Positions 1 through 7,468 of a stretch of DNA of 64,000 bases are shown here, piece by piece. The notes beneath the pieces were generated by a model. The model was not told the origin of the DNA. It did no database searches and saw only the letters and a program-made list of their open reading frames with translations. Made by a program: the position numbers and the translations under genes. Each line of letters opens with the position of its first letter. Within the stretch, counting starts at the first letter, position 1. Source of the stretch: Flagellimonas sp. CMM7 (GTDB taxonomy: Bacteria; Bacteroidota; Bacteroidia; Flavobacteriales; Flavobacteriaceae); assembly GCF_021390195.1 (NCBI RefSeq), contig NZ_CP090003.1, positions 1,228,001 through 1,292,000 on the forward strand, given 5' to 3'.

Positions 1-1
1 A

Positions 2-1060
2 TCAAAAATTTCAGAACGGGTTAAATTGAAACTGGCAACTATTGCCGGGACCAAAAATGTGAAGGACGATTGGGGCCCAAAAAGCAAAAAATTTCTGATT
101 GAGATAGATCAGAATAGGGCGCAAACTGCAGGGGTAAGCAGCGAGGATATCGCAACATCGCTCCAAACAGTTTTGGACGGATTTCAGACAGGGGAATATA
201 GGGAAGATGACAAATCCATACCGATTATTATGCGAAGTGACGCCTCACAACAGCAATCTTTGGCATCATTGGAGACCTTGAACGTATATTCGCAAAATTC
301 TGGAAAGACAGTGCCTTTGCTACAGGTGGCATCCATCGTTCCAGCATGGCAATACTCCAAGATAAAACGGCTAGACTTACTAAGAACGATTAATATAAGT
401 AGTGAACTACGTGAAGGTGCCAATGCCTCTGCGATTATAGCAGAAATTACTCCCTGGTTGGAGCAAGAGTCGGCCAATTGGTCCAATAGTTATAGCTACA
501 AGTTTGGAGGAGATGCTGAAAGTACCGCGGAAAGTATGGGTTCGGTAATAGGTTATCTACCCATTTCTGCCTTTATTATTGTATTACTGTTAATTATCCA
601 GTTCAATTCGGTTAGGAAAATGACCATGGTTGTTCTTACCATTCCATTGGCTATAATAGGAGTAGTTATTGGTTTACTAGTATTTCAGGAAGCCTTTGGT
701 TTCATGCCATTTTTAGGTGTTATTTCTTTGGCAGGAATTGTAATTAACAATGCCATTGTACTTATTGACAGAATGGAAATTGAACAACGGGATTTGGGCC
801 GAAGCGAACAGGATGCCGTTATAGGAGCTTGTCTACAACGCTTCAGGCCAATTTTGTTGGCTACTTTCACAACGGTACTGGGATTGATTCCACTTTATTT
901 AAGCGGTGGTGAAATGTGGGAAGGTATGGCGGTCAGTATTATGATCGGTCTGTTGTTTGGAACAATTATTACCCTTCTGTTCATACCAGCATTGTATAGC
1001 GCTCTCTTTAAAGTTAGTTATAAGGAATACAAGTTTAATGAGGCGTTATTAGATGAGTAA
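2..1060 (+). CDS. RND-family efflux transporter, C-terminal part (5' end outside window)
   Basis: The frame is open from the window edge, so only the last ~350 residues of a normally ~1,000-residue AcrB/MexB-type inner-membrane pump are present. The visible part holds the end of the second periplasmic porter region, then a hydrophobic block of about five helices starting near codon 190. The signature stretch GVISLAGIVINNAIVLIDRM sits in this block, followed by the conserved RPILLATFTTVLGLIPL segment. These are typical of the C-terminal ACR_tran membrane half. Family knowledge: proton-driven export across both membranes with a periplasmic adaptor and a TolC-like channel, neither of which is visible here. 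The stop codon overlaps the next gene by 8 nt, indicating co-transcription. The substrate cannot be inferred. A TTG at 26 is only an internal codon. Confidence 0.93.
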   Translation, partial: SKISERVKLKLATIAGTKNVKDDWGPKSKKFLIEIDQNRAQTAGVSSEDIATSLQTVLDGFQTGEYREDDKSIPIIMRSDASQQQSLASLETLNVYSQNSGKTVPLLQVASIVPAWQYSKIKRLDLLRTINISSELREGANASAIIAEITPWLEQESANWSNSYSYKFGGDAESTAESMGSVIGYLPISAFIIVLLLIIQFNSVRKMTMVVLTIPLAIIGVVIGLLVFQEAFGFMPFLGVISLAGIVINNAIVLIDRMEIEQRDLGRSEQDAVIGACLQRFRPILLATFTTVLGLIPLYLSGGEMWEGMAVSIMIGLLFGTIITLLFIPALYSALFKVSYKEYKFNEALLDE

Positions 1061-2171
1061 TCCATTTACTATGGGGCATAATTTGAAACGCTACCTGAAT
1101 CTACTATGGCAATCCATTGTCTTTTGGAGTGTGGCCCTGGCTTGTTTTGCGATAATTCGTTATTTCGGGTTGGAAGATGAAGACGGAATTACCGTAATCG
1201 ATGATATCGCAGGAACAAAAGGTTTTTTAAAACCTTTGGCGTCCTTTAGTGCTATGGGAGGTGTATTGGGCATTCTATATGCTTCCATTGATTTTTTATT
1301 TGACAAACTGATTTCAAAACGATTAAGTCTAGGTCTTATGTTGGTTACAAAGACCTTTATAGAATTTGTTTTCACAATTGCGGTCCTTACCCTTACTGCA
1401 ACAATAGTTTCTAAGGTGTTCACTTTTGTTGATTTTAACGTTGAACCGGGTTGGTGGCTAAGGGAGAAGATGGTCTGGGGATTGCTTTTTTACCTGTTGA
1501 TTTCATCCCTTGTTTTTTCCATTATAAAAATAGCGGTCCAACGGTTTGGGAGGGGCGTTTTTCTAAAAATGTTAAGAGGCGCCTATAGTAATCCCAAGGA
1601 AGAAGAACGAATATTTATGTTTCTTGACCTAAAAGACTCTACCACAATAGCGGAACGGCTGGGTCACCATAAGTACAGCCAGTTTATACAAGATTGTTTT
1701 TTCGACCTTAATGAAGTGGTGCTTAAATACGAAGCTGAGATTTATCAATATGTCGGAGACGAAGCTGTTTTAAGCTGGTCCTACAAAAGAGGATTGTTTA
1801 ATAGCAATTGTATTGAAGTTTTCTTTGCATTTGAAGTAAAGCGAGCATCAAGAAACGCTCATTATTTGGAAAAATATGGAGTCTTTCCTGAGTTTAAAGC
1901 TGGAATGCATGGGGGTATTCTAATGGCAGCCGAAGTAGGTTTTATAAGAAAAGAATTGGCATACCATGGGGACGTTATTAATACATCGGCACGTATTCAA
2001 GCTGAGTGCAACAAACACAATGTAAACTTCCTATTGTCGGAAAAGCTGTTGAACGATTTAGGAGTGAAAAAATCTTTTTCATCCAAACCAATTGGCGATG
2101 TATTGTTAAAAGGAAAACAGAAAGAAATTAAGATTTACTCCATTGCGCATTATGACCAACAGATTGTATAA
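1053..2171 (+). CDS. Membrane-bound class III adenylate/guanylate cyclase
   Basis: A 372-residue protein with four predicted membrane segments in the first ~165 residues, followed by a cyclase homology domain (about 185-365). Two metal-binding aspartates are visible in FLDLKDST (D192, D195), and the GDE triad in QYVGDEAVLSW lies near residue 235. This supports synthesis of a cyclic nucleotide from ATP or GTP at the inner membrane; which nucleotide is not determinable by eye. The start ATG overlaps the end of the RND gene and the stop overlaps the channel gene, so the three look like one transcript. An alternative start ATG lies 18 nt downstream. The N-terminal membrane part resembles no sensor domain I can name. 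Confidence 0.85.
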   Translation: MSNPFTMGHNLKRYLNLLWQSIVFWSVALACFAIIRYFGLEDEDGITVIDDIAGTKGFLKPLASFSAMGGVLGILYASIDFLFDKLISKRLSLGLMLVTKTFIEFVFTIAVLTLTATIVSKVFTFVDFNVEPGWWLREKMVWGLLFYLLISSLVFSIIKIAVQRFGRGVFLKMLRGAYSNPKEEERIFMFLDLKDSTTIAERLGHHKYSQFIQDCFFDLNEVVLKYEAEIYQYVGDEAVLSWSYKRGLFNSNCIEVFFAFEVKRASRNAHYLEKYGVFPEFKAGMHGGILMAAEVGFIRKELAYHGDVINTSARIQAECNKHNVNFLLSEKLLNDLGVKKSFSSKPIGDVLLKGKQKEIKIYSIAHYDQQIV

Positions 2172-2817
2172 ATATCGATTTGAGATTTTCTTTTTTAGTC
2201 AGATTACAATTCTCTTTGGCTCCCTGATTTTCCCTCCTGTGTTTTTCGAAACTATTTTGGCTCCATTACTTTTTGTCATAAACTTGGCTGCGGGAATTAT
2301 CTTGATTTCCAAAAGAAAAAAATTAATGTGGTTTTTCACAGTGCTTTTAGCAGTCACGCTTTTCGCATTTGGTTCAACTTTGCAGGAGAAACATGAAACC
2401 AAGGTTTATGATTATTTGCAAATGGCAGCTTTCTTCTTGTTTTATATTGCCGTGACCATTGAAATAATCACCCAAGTGTGGTCCATAAAAAAGGTCAATA
2501 AGAATGTGATTTTAGGTTTGATCAGTGGGTATATCTCATTAGGACTTTTGGGGTTCTTTATTTGCCTTAGCATTGAGATGACCTATCCAGAATCCTTTCA
2601 AGGGTTGTTTCTTATTGAAACTGGGCCTGAACAACTTACCGAAAGACTTCTTTATTATAGTTTCATAACCCTGCTCACCATTGGTTACGGAGATATATTG
2701 CCGATAACCTCCCTTGCCCAAAAAGCAGCTATATTAATTGGATTGATGGGACAATTTTATCTGGTGATTATTACTGCAGCAGTGGTTGGTAAATATATCA
2801 ACCAATTCAAAAAGTAA
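2152..2817 (+). CDS. Small K+-channel-like membrane protein (Ion_trans_2 type)
   Basis: About 221 residues with roughly six hydrophobic segments. The last pair flanks a pore loop containing TIGYGD (about residues 176-181), the canonical K+ selectivity filter. The frame is open from a TTG at 2143, but the ATG at 2152 is the more likely start; it overlaps the cyclase stop by 20 nt. The protein stops 9 residues after the last helix region, so no cytoplasmic cyclic-nucleotide-binding or RCK domain is present, despite co-transcription with a cyclase. Predicted role: potassium conductance in the inner membrane. The filter makes the family call secure, but gating is unknown. Confidence 0.8.
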   Translation: MTNRLYKYRFEIFFFSQITILFGSLIFPPVFFETILAPLLFVINLAAGIILISKRKKLMWFFTVLLAVTLFAFGSTLQEKHETKVYDYLQMAAFFLFYIAVTIEIITQVWSIKKVNKNVILGLISGYISLGLLGFFICLSIEMTYPESFQGLFLIETGPEQLTERLLYYSFITLLTIGYGDILPITSLAQKAAILIGLMGQFYLVIITAAVVGKYINQFKK

Positions 2818-2996
2818 GAATCTTAGAGTCTCGTAAAAGGCTAGAAAGAAGTATTTTATTTACTATCAACAGCCTTTGATTGCTTTATTCTCTGATTTAG
2901 TCTATATCTAAAGTATGTGAACAAGCACATCACTAGCACGTCTGCGATAAGAACATAAATGTACTTAGGTAAACATTTTGGCAACCGTACTATTGA

Positions 2997-3361
2997 CATT
3001 CCATAAACTTCGCAATAACTTTAAGGTATTCTATTTCTGTTGTTTTATACCCGTACCTGGATAGAAATCTGGGTAACTTTGGGCATTTGGGGTCCTTGGG
3101 TGCCTTTGTCTTTACCATGTTGGCGAAGACATCTATTGGCATTGAGTTGGGTAAATTGAGGTATAAAAAGAAGAGTATAAACCAACCGTTTTTCAAATAG
3201 CTGATAGAGATGGAAAAATACTTTATGATTTTGAAGAATCGAAATCTCATTCAAGATTCGGATTTTTAATTTCTTTCGGATTAGGAATTTTCGGAATTGG
3301 ATTATGGTTGAGACATAAATACTGGAAAAAGCCTGCTCACAACAAGGTGTATAAAACATAG
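2997..3361 (+). pseudogene. Frameshifted remnant of a small membrane protein gene
   Basis: Two reading frames join into one plausible protein. The frame open from 2997 to a TAG at 3198-3200 ends ...KSINQPFFK. A second frame, open from 3167 to the TAG at 3359-3361, carries ...VFQIADRDGKILYDF... and a hydrophobic helix rich in Gly and Phe, then a basic tail ending NKVYKT. They would fuse smoothly across the T-run at about 3190-3194, suggesting one indel. No start codon is found in the first frame after the in-frame stop at 2994, so the 5' end is also lost or shifted. I cannot name a family. The gene end coincides with the left arm of a palindrome of the same type that follows the next genes. 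Confidence 0.45.
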
Positions 3362-3520
3362 CTAATAAGTGCTAAACCGAAAGGTTGGTGTTTATTTGCG
3401 ATGACCGCCAAATTTTTAAATTTGGCTTTTAGGATAGAAAAATTAAAAACAAAACATAAAAATTCGGCTCTGTGTTAATCCGAAAAGTTAGCGCCTTTTT
3501 ACACGCTACGTTTCATACAC
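3347..3520. repeat. Imperfect palindrome after the gene remnant (cassette-end-like)
   Basis: The left arm GTGTATAAAACATAGC (3347-3362) pairs with the right arm GCTACGTTTCATACAC (3505-3520), 14 of 16 positions complementary. The space between holds an inner hairpin GCCAAATTT/AAATTTGGC at 3407-3426. A CCGTTGACGG sequence follows immediately. The arrangement, a gene stop inside the left arm and a folded spacer, recurs after the next accessory genes. Confidence 0.6.
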
Positions 3521-3523
3521 AAT

Positions 3524-3760
3524 ACCGTTGACGGCAATGTCCCTTTGGGCACACAAAATCGCGTAAAAATTACGCTTTCCTTTTGCTCATCACCGTCAAT
3601 GGGCTTTGTACATCCAGCCTCAGAACTAAGGCCCTTTACCACTATATTTACCACATAAGACTAGCAAAAGGCACAGCCATCAACTATATTTATACCTCAT
3701 GAGGCGTGATGATGGCTGACCCGTGAGGCACGCCTCACGACGCCATAAACAAAGCCCATT
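3524..3760. repeat. 237-bp direct repeat, copy 1 (MITE-like core)
   Basis: Identical to 4424-4660 except for one base (G at 3659, A at 4559); the two copies are offset by exactly 900 bp. Inside, AATGGGCTTTGT (3598-3609) and ACAAAGCCCATT (3749-3760) are perfect inverted termini of a 163-bp segment. Nested pairs AGCCATCA/TGATGGCT and a near-palindrome GTGAGGCACGCCTCAC are also present. Sequence identity ends exactly at the right terminal repeat. No open frame of note lies inside. The structure suggests a non-autonomous mobile or cassette-boundary element. Confidence 0.85.
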
Positions 3761-3789
3761 GTAGCCAATTAAAACCAAGCAATCGGAAA

Positions 3790-4320
3790 ATGAAAATATT
3801 TGAAACCGAAAGATTAATTATTAAAAGTTTAGAAAAAGTGGATAAGACATATTTTGCTGAACTTTTTACTGACCCAAAAATTTTGGAACTTATACCTCAA
3901 AAAGCATTTACACAAGACCAAATAACAGATAGATTTAACAAAAGCCTGAATTTGGAATTGAGTGATTTAAAAGACCAAAAACGTGCTTGCGGAATATATG
4001 AAAAAGGGAAATCTGAAATGATTGGACTTGCTCTATTTCTAATTAACGAAGATGGAGAAAAGGAGTTAGGATACCGATTTCGAGCGAATTTTTGGGGAAA
4101 AGGATACGGAACAGAAACTACGAAAGGGATGTTGGAATATTATTTTCAAGAAATGAACGTAGATAAAGTTATGGCTGATGTGAATATTGCGAATATTGGT
4201 TCGGTTAAAATTTTAAATAAATTTATGGAACCTGTGAGTGAATTTTATAACGAAAGAGATAATTGTACAGATAGAAGATATGAACTCGAAAAAAATAACT
4301 GGCTACAACAACGTGTATAA
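3790..4320 (+). CDS. GNAT-family N-acetyltransferase (RimJ/RimL-like)
   Basis: 176 residues, normal for the family. It opens with FETERLIIKSL, the typical beta-1 start of RimJ/RimL-type GNATs. Near residues 95-108 it carries the acetyl-CoA binding segment GYRFRANFWGKGYGTE (Arg/Gln-x-x-Gly-x-Gly/Ala loop). A later VNIANIGSVKILNKF segment matches the conserved Asn-x-x-S-x-x-x-x-x-K helix. Predicted activity: acetyl transfer from acetyl-CoA to an amine, possibly a protein N-terminus or small molecule; the substrate is unknown. The gene stands alone between two copies of a 237-bp repeat, and its TAA stop lies inside a GTGTATAA motif. It therefore looks like a mobile cassette-type accessory gene. 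Confidence 0.85.
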   Translation: MKIFETERLIIKSLEKVDKTYFAELFTDPKILELIPQKAFTQDQITDRFNKSLNLELSDLKDQKRACGIYEKGKSEMIGLALFLINEDGEKELGYRFRANFWGKGYGTETTKGMLEYYFQEMNVDKVMADVNIANIGSVKILNKFMEPVSEFYNERDNCTDRRYELEKNNWLQQRV

Positions 4321-4430
4321 TTAATGGCTATTTTTAGCCTACTTCTGAAAATCCTTGCGGATTTTCAGCTTGGTGTGTACTTGCAAAGTTAAATACTAAA
4401 CCACGCAACTACTCATAGCCGAGACCGTTG
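4309..4430. repeat. Palindromic spacer after the GNAT gene (cassette-end-like)
   Basis: CAACG (4309-4313) just before the stop pairs with CGTTG (4426-4430), and GGCTA (4326-4330) pairs with TAGCC (4416-4420). The centre is a perfect 10-bp hairpin CTGAAAATCC-TTGC-GGATTTTCAG (4345-4368). The outer arms are weaker than at the other three units, but the layout is the same. The second 237-bp repeat starts at 4424, inside the right end. Confidence 0.5.
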
Positions 4431-4660
4431 ACGGCAATGTCCCTTTGGGCACACAAAATCGCGTAAAAATTACGCTTTCCTTTTGCTCATCACCGTCAAT
4501 GGGCTTTGTACATCCAGCCTCAGAACTAAGGCCCTTTACCACTATATTTACCACATAAAACTAGCAAAAGGCACAGCCATCAACTATATTTATACCTCAT
4601 GAGGCGTGATGATGGCTGACCCGTGAGGCACGCCTCACGACGCCATAAACAAAGCCCATT
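4424..4660. repeat. 237-bp direct repeat, copy 2
   Basis: Copy of 3524-3760 with a single difference at 4559. It carries the same internal 163-bp inverted-repeat segment (4498-4660) and ends 10 nt before the start codon of the next gene. It may therefore supply that gene's promoter and 5' leader. An open frame from a GTG at 4623 extends into the repeat, but the same codons in copy 1 lead nowhere, so that start is unlikely. Confidence 0.85.
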
Positions 4661-4670
4661 ATCTGCAATT

Positions 4671-5723
4671 ATGAGAAACCTAAATAAAATGAATTATCCA
4701 TTGCTGATTACCTTACTGATTTTGGTTGTCAATTGCAGAGGGCAGCAATCAGATGAACTAACTGAATTGAAATCCATTATTGCATCCGAATCATACCCCA
4801 ATATTGATGGAGTGCTTATTTCTCAAAATGACAGCTTAATTTTTGAAGAGTATTTTAATGGATTTGAAAGAGACAGTCTGCACGATACTCGCTCTTCATT
4901 TAAATCAGTTACAAGTTTACTCGCTGGTATAGCTATTGACAAAGGACTCTTTACTGTCAATGACGAAATAGGAAAATTCATACTGGAATGGAAAAACGAC
5001 CCAAGAGGAAAGATTACAGTAAAAGATCTGTTAGAAATGAAATCAGGACTTAACTGTGAATGCTTTTTTGAAATTGGCCCCTGCTGTGAAGAAGAAATGT
5101 GGGATACAGATAATTGGTTGGCCTATATTCTTGAAATCCCACTTGAACATGAGCCAGGATTGAATTGGGCATACACATCTATCGAGCCAGAACTTATTGG
5201 TGAAATAATTCACAGAACAAGTAATATGCCTTTGATAGATTTTGCTGAAAAATACCTGTTTGGAGCATTGGGTATTACAGAATATATGTGGCAATTTTCT
5301 CCTGAAGGCAGAGGTTATGCAGCAGGCAGCTTTAATATCAAACCACTAGACATGTTGAAAATCACGCAATTGGTTTTGGACAAAGGAAATTACGAAGGAC
5401 TTCAAGTTGTTAGTGAGAAGTGGATAAATGAATCGACAAATTGCATGACTGATGTGGACATGTCTTTTGTACGGTATGCTCGAACTCAAAATGCCAAATA
5501 TGCTTCGGCTCAGTACGGCTTTATGTGGTATCGCGAGCTTTTGCAATATGATAGCGTTAAAACTGAGGTCTTGTTTGCATCCGGTAACGGTGGACAATAT
5601 ATGATGGTGTTAGAAGACTATGATGCTGCAATTGTCTTCACAGGGAGCAACTATGGCAACTGGAGAGGTAAATTGCCATTTGATATTTTATTGAAGTATT
5701 TGATTCCAATATTAGAAGACTAA
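4671..5723 (+). CDS. Serine hydrolase, beta-lactamase family (class C-like), exported
   Basis: About 350 residues from the ATG at 4671; an ATG at 4689 would put the hydrophobic signal at the very N-terminus. LLITLLILVVNC is a signal sequence with a possible lipidated Cys, although Asn at -1 is not canonical. The Ser-x-x-Lys nucleophile motif appears in RSSFKSVTS, and a Tyr-x-Ser equivalent in LNWAYTSIEPEL. A Gly-rich SGNGGQY segment near the C-terminus stands in for the KTG-like motif. Family PF00144 includes esterases, D-aminopeptidases and class C beta-lactamases, so antibiotic resistance is not implied. The gene follows a 237-bp repeat and is followed by a strong palindrome, so it is likely an accessory cassette. 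Confidence 0.8.
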   Translation: MRNLNKMNYPLLITLLILVVNCRGQQSDELTELKSIIASESYPNIDGVLISQNDSLIFEEYFNGFERDSLHDTRSSFKSVTSLLAGIAIDKGLFTVNDEIGKFILEWKNDPRGKITVKDLLEMKSGLNCECFFEIGPCCEEEMWDTDNWLAYILEIPLEHEPGLNWAYTSIEPELIGEIIHRTSNMPLIDFAEKYLFGALGITEYMWQFSPEGRGYAAGSFNIKPLDMLKITQLVLDKGNYEGLQVVSEKWINESTNCMTDVDMSFVRYARTQNAKYASAQYGFMWYRELLQYDSVKTEVLFASGNGGQYMMVLEDYDAAIVFTGSNYGNWRGKLPFDILLKYLIPILED

Positions 5724-5740
5724 AATTGAAAAAGCAGATA

Positions 5741-5802
5741 ACACTGTATATGAAATCATAGCACCCTGCGGGATGCTACGCTTCATATACTAACCGTTGT
5801 GT
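5741..5802. repeat. Strong palindrome after the beta-lactamase-like gene
   Basis: GTATATGAA (5746-5754) pairs perfectly with TTCATATAC (5782-5790). Inside, TAGCACCC pairs with GGGATGCTA around a TGC loop. ACCGTTGTGTGG follows the right arm. It lacks a T-run, so it is not a typical terminator. It matches the palindromes after the remnant gene and after 23563 in layout. Confidence 0.65.
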
Positions 5803-6121
5803 GGTAATTAACCCCAGGTTTATTTATACTTCACCAGAGCAAAATTTTAAAGTTCAATTCCCCATGCCTATTTTTAAACTTATCTAAAGTTCACAGTTAG
5901 GGTTATTGTAATGATACAAAACGGTGGGATTTGTAAACTTGTAGTACCCCTCAAAAGGCGAATTAACGAAACTACTAAAAGAGACCAGGTTTGGGATTCT
6001 CTAAATAAAAGACTTAGGCTTCTAGTATAGTGATTGGTAAAATGGCAGTTTTGTAGGATGAGCAAAACTATTGGTAGCAGAATCCATCAAATTTACTTGC
6101 CTCATTTTCTTCACTGAACTG
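5803..6121. other. Non-coding stretch, nothing recognised
   Basis: About 320 nt of A/T-rich sequence between the palindrome and the converging orphan gene. One small minus-strand frame (5880-6065) has no start context or recognisable composition and was not called. No RNA gene or clear terminator was seen. Confidence 0.5.
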
Positions 6122-7354
6122 CTATAACTTGGAAATATAAACAATGCCTGAAACAATATTATTGTTTATATCCACGCCATTAAACTGCCCTTCTACTCCC
6201 TTACTTTTGTTAACAAAATCCATGGCGTTGATGTAAATCGATGTTTTTTGAAGATGGAACATTCCAGAAACCGAAAAGTCTAAGTTGAGGATCTGCCCTT
6301 TGTTTAGCGCAAGAACCTTGTCATCTTCTATGATTACGGAGTCATTTAAACTTACAATATTATAATGGTGTTTTTCAATCTTTAGGTTGATACCATAATT
6401 TTCTCCTTCTACGTTAAAGTTAAAAGCATAATCCCCGGCTGACTTTGTTAAAACTTGGGCATAAGGACTTTTTTTGGAAAACATAAGTGGGTTTTTCCTA
6501 ATGTTGCTCTCCACCACCAACCTGACCTTGTTTAATTCTTGGCAAATTATAGGGTCAAATGATTTGTCATTTACTTCTTCCTCAATTTCTGCTTTGGCGT
6601 CGAATTTTTTTAAAATCATCTTTCCAGCAATTGCCCTGTCGTATTTATCAAATCCAGAATAGGTCCCTATCAGATAATGCCGTTCATTAGGAGATGACTT
6701 GCCTATAAAGAAAATGAACTTTGCCCCCTCACTTTTCTTGTTGCCCACGAAATATTTTGTGTCAAAATGGGCGAAATCTTCACTTTGGCTTATAGTTCCG
6801 TAAAAGGTATACACGCCCTTTGCTTCATTTTCGTCAACATATACATATATCATTTCCACCGTCTTCCAATCATTATAAACGATTACCTGACCTTTGTTCA
6901 TCTTGTTGTCTTCACCAAAATAATAGCACACGTAATAATGGTCAATTATACTACCCCTCTTATTAAGTAGGTCAAATTGTTTGTCTCGCTGTTTTGGCGT
7001 GAACGAATCACTTTCAATGAATTCAATCACATCTTTATATCCCAAATAGTTAAAAAAGAGTGACCTATATTCTCTACTGATCTTGATAACTGGTTTACCG
7101 GAAGATGATTCCCTAAGCTTGTTATATAAGTACTTTCCGTTTACATATCCTCTAAGAACCAATTCCAAATCGTTTTTTAGATTGGCCTTTTCCGTGTCAT
7201 AGCTTCCAAAACCATATAGTTGGGAATCTTTGTACTTCCCTTCTATTTTATGAGATTCCTTGAAATGTATTATCACACTATTTATGAGCATGGTGAATAC
7301 CTGCTTAGTTAGGAGCAACGTCTCGTTATCATGCCCTTTTAAAATATTTTCCAT
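6122..7354 (-). CDS. Hypothetical protein, 410 residues
   Basis: I do not recognise this family. The protein has no signal peptide or membrane helix and is rich in Lys, Asp, Asn, Tyr and Phe. Its length and even composition across the whole frame argue for a real gene. The N-terminal half (about 1-150) looks mostly helical with charged segments. The rest alternates hydrophobic and polar residues (for example VYTFYGTISQ, KFIFFIGKSS, HYLIGTYSGFD), suggesting beta structure. It is transcribed alone, divergent from the TonB receptor with a 114-nt A/T-rich gap, and converges on the cassette block. It may be part of the accessory region. Confidence 0.7.
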   Translation of the reverse strand: MENILKGHDNETLLLTKQVFTMLINSVIIHFKESHKIEGKYKDSQLYGFGSYDTEKANLKNDLELVLRGYVNGKYLYNKLRESSSGKPVIKISREYRSLFFNYLGYKDVIEFIESDSFTPKQRDKQFDLLNKRGSIIDHYYVCYYFGEDNKMNKGQVIVYNDWKTVEMIYVYVDENEAKGVYTFYGTISQSEDFAHFDTKYFVGNKKSEGAKFIFFIGKSSPNERHYLIGTYSGFDKYDRAIAGKMILKKFDAKAEIEEEVNDKSFDPIICQELNKVRLVVESNIRKNPLMFSKKSPYAQVLTKSAGDYAFNFNVEGENYGINLKIEKHHYNIVSLNDSVIIEDDKVLALNKGQILNLDFSVSGMFHLQKTSIYINAMDFVNKSKGVEGQFNGVDINNNIVSGIVYISKL

Positions 7355-7468
7355 TATTTTCCTATTTATTAAAATGGAATTACTAAAATAAAAATTATAA
7401 TTAGGAAAAAAAATTTAGGAAAATTGACCTGTCTATATTTAGACAACTAATTTATAACCAGATAACTC

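Noticed and set aside
2990..3359. Two overlapping minus-strand open frames (2990-3250 and 3045-3359).
   Set aside because: Composition is poor and they lie antisense to the better-supported frameshifted remnant on the plus strand.
4623..4670. GTG-initiated N-terminal extension of the beta-lactamase-like gene.
   Set aside because: These codons lie in the 237-bp repeat and would bury the signal sequence; the ATG at 4671 or 4689 fits better.
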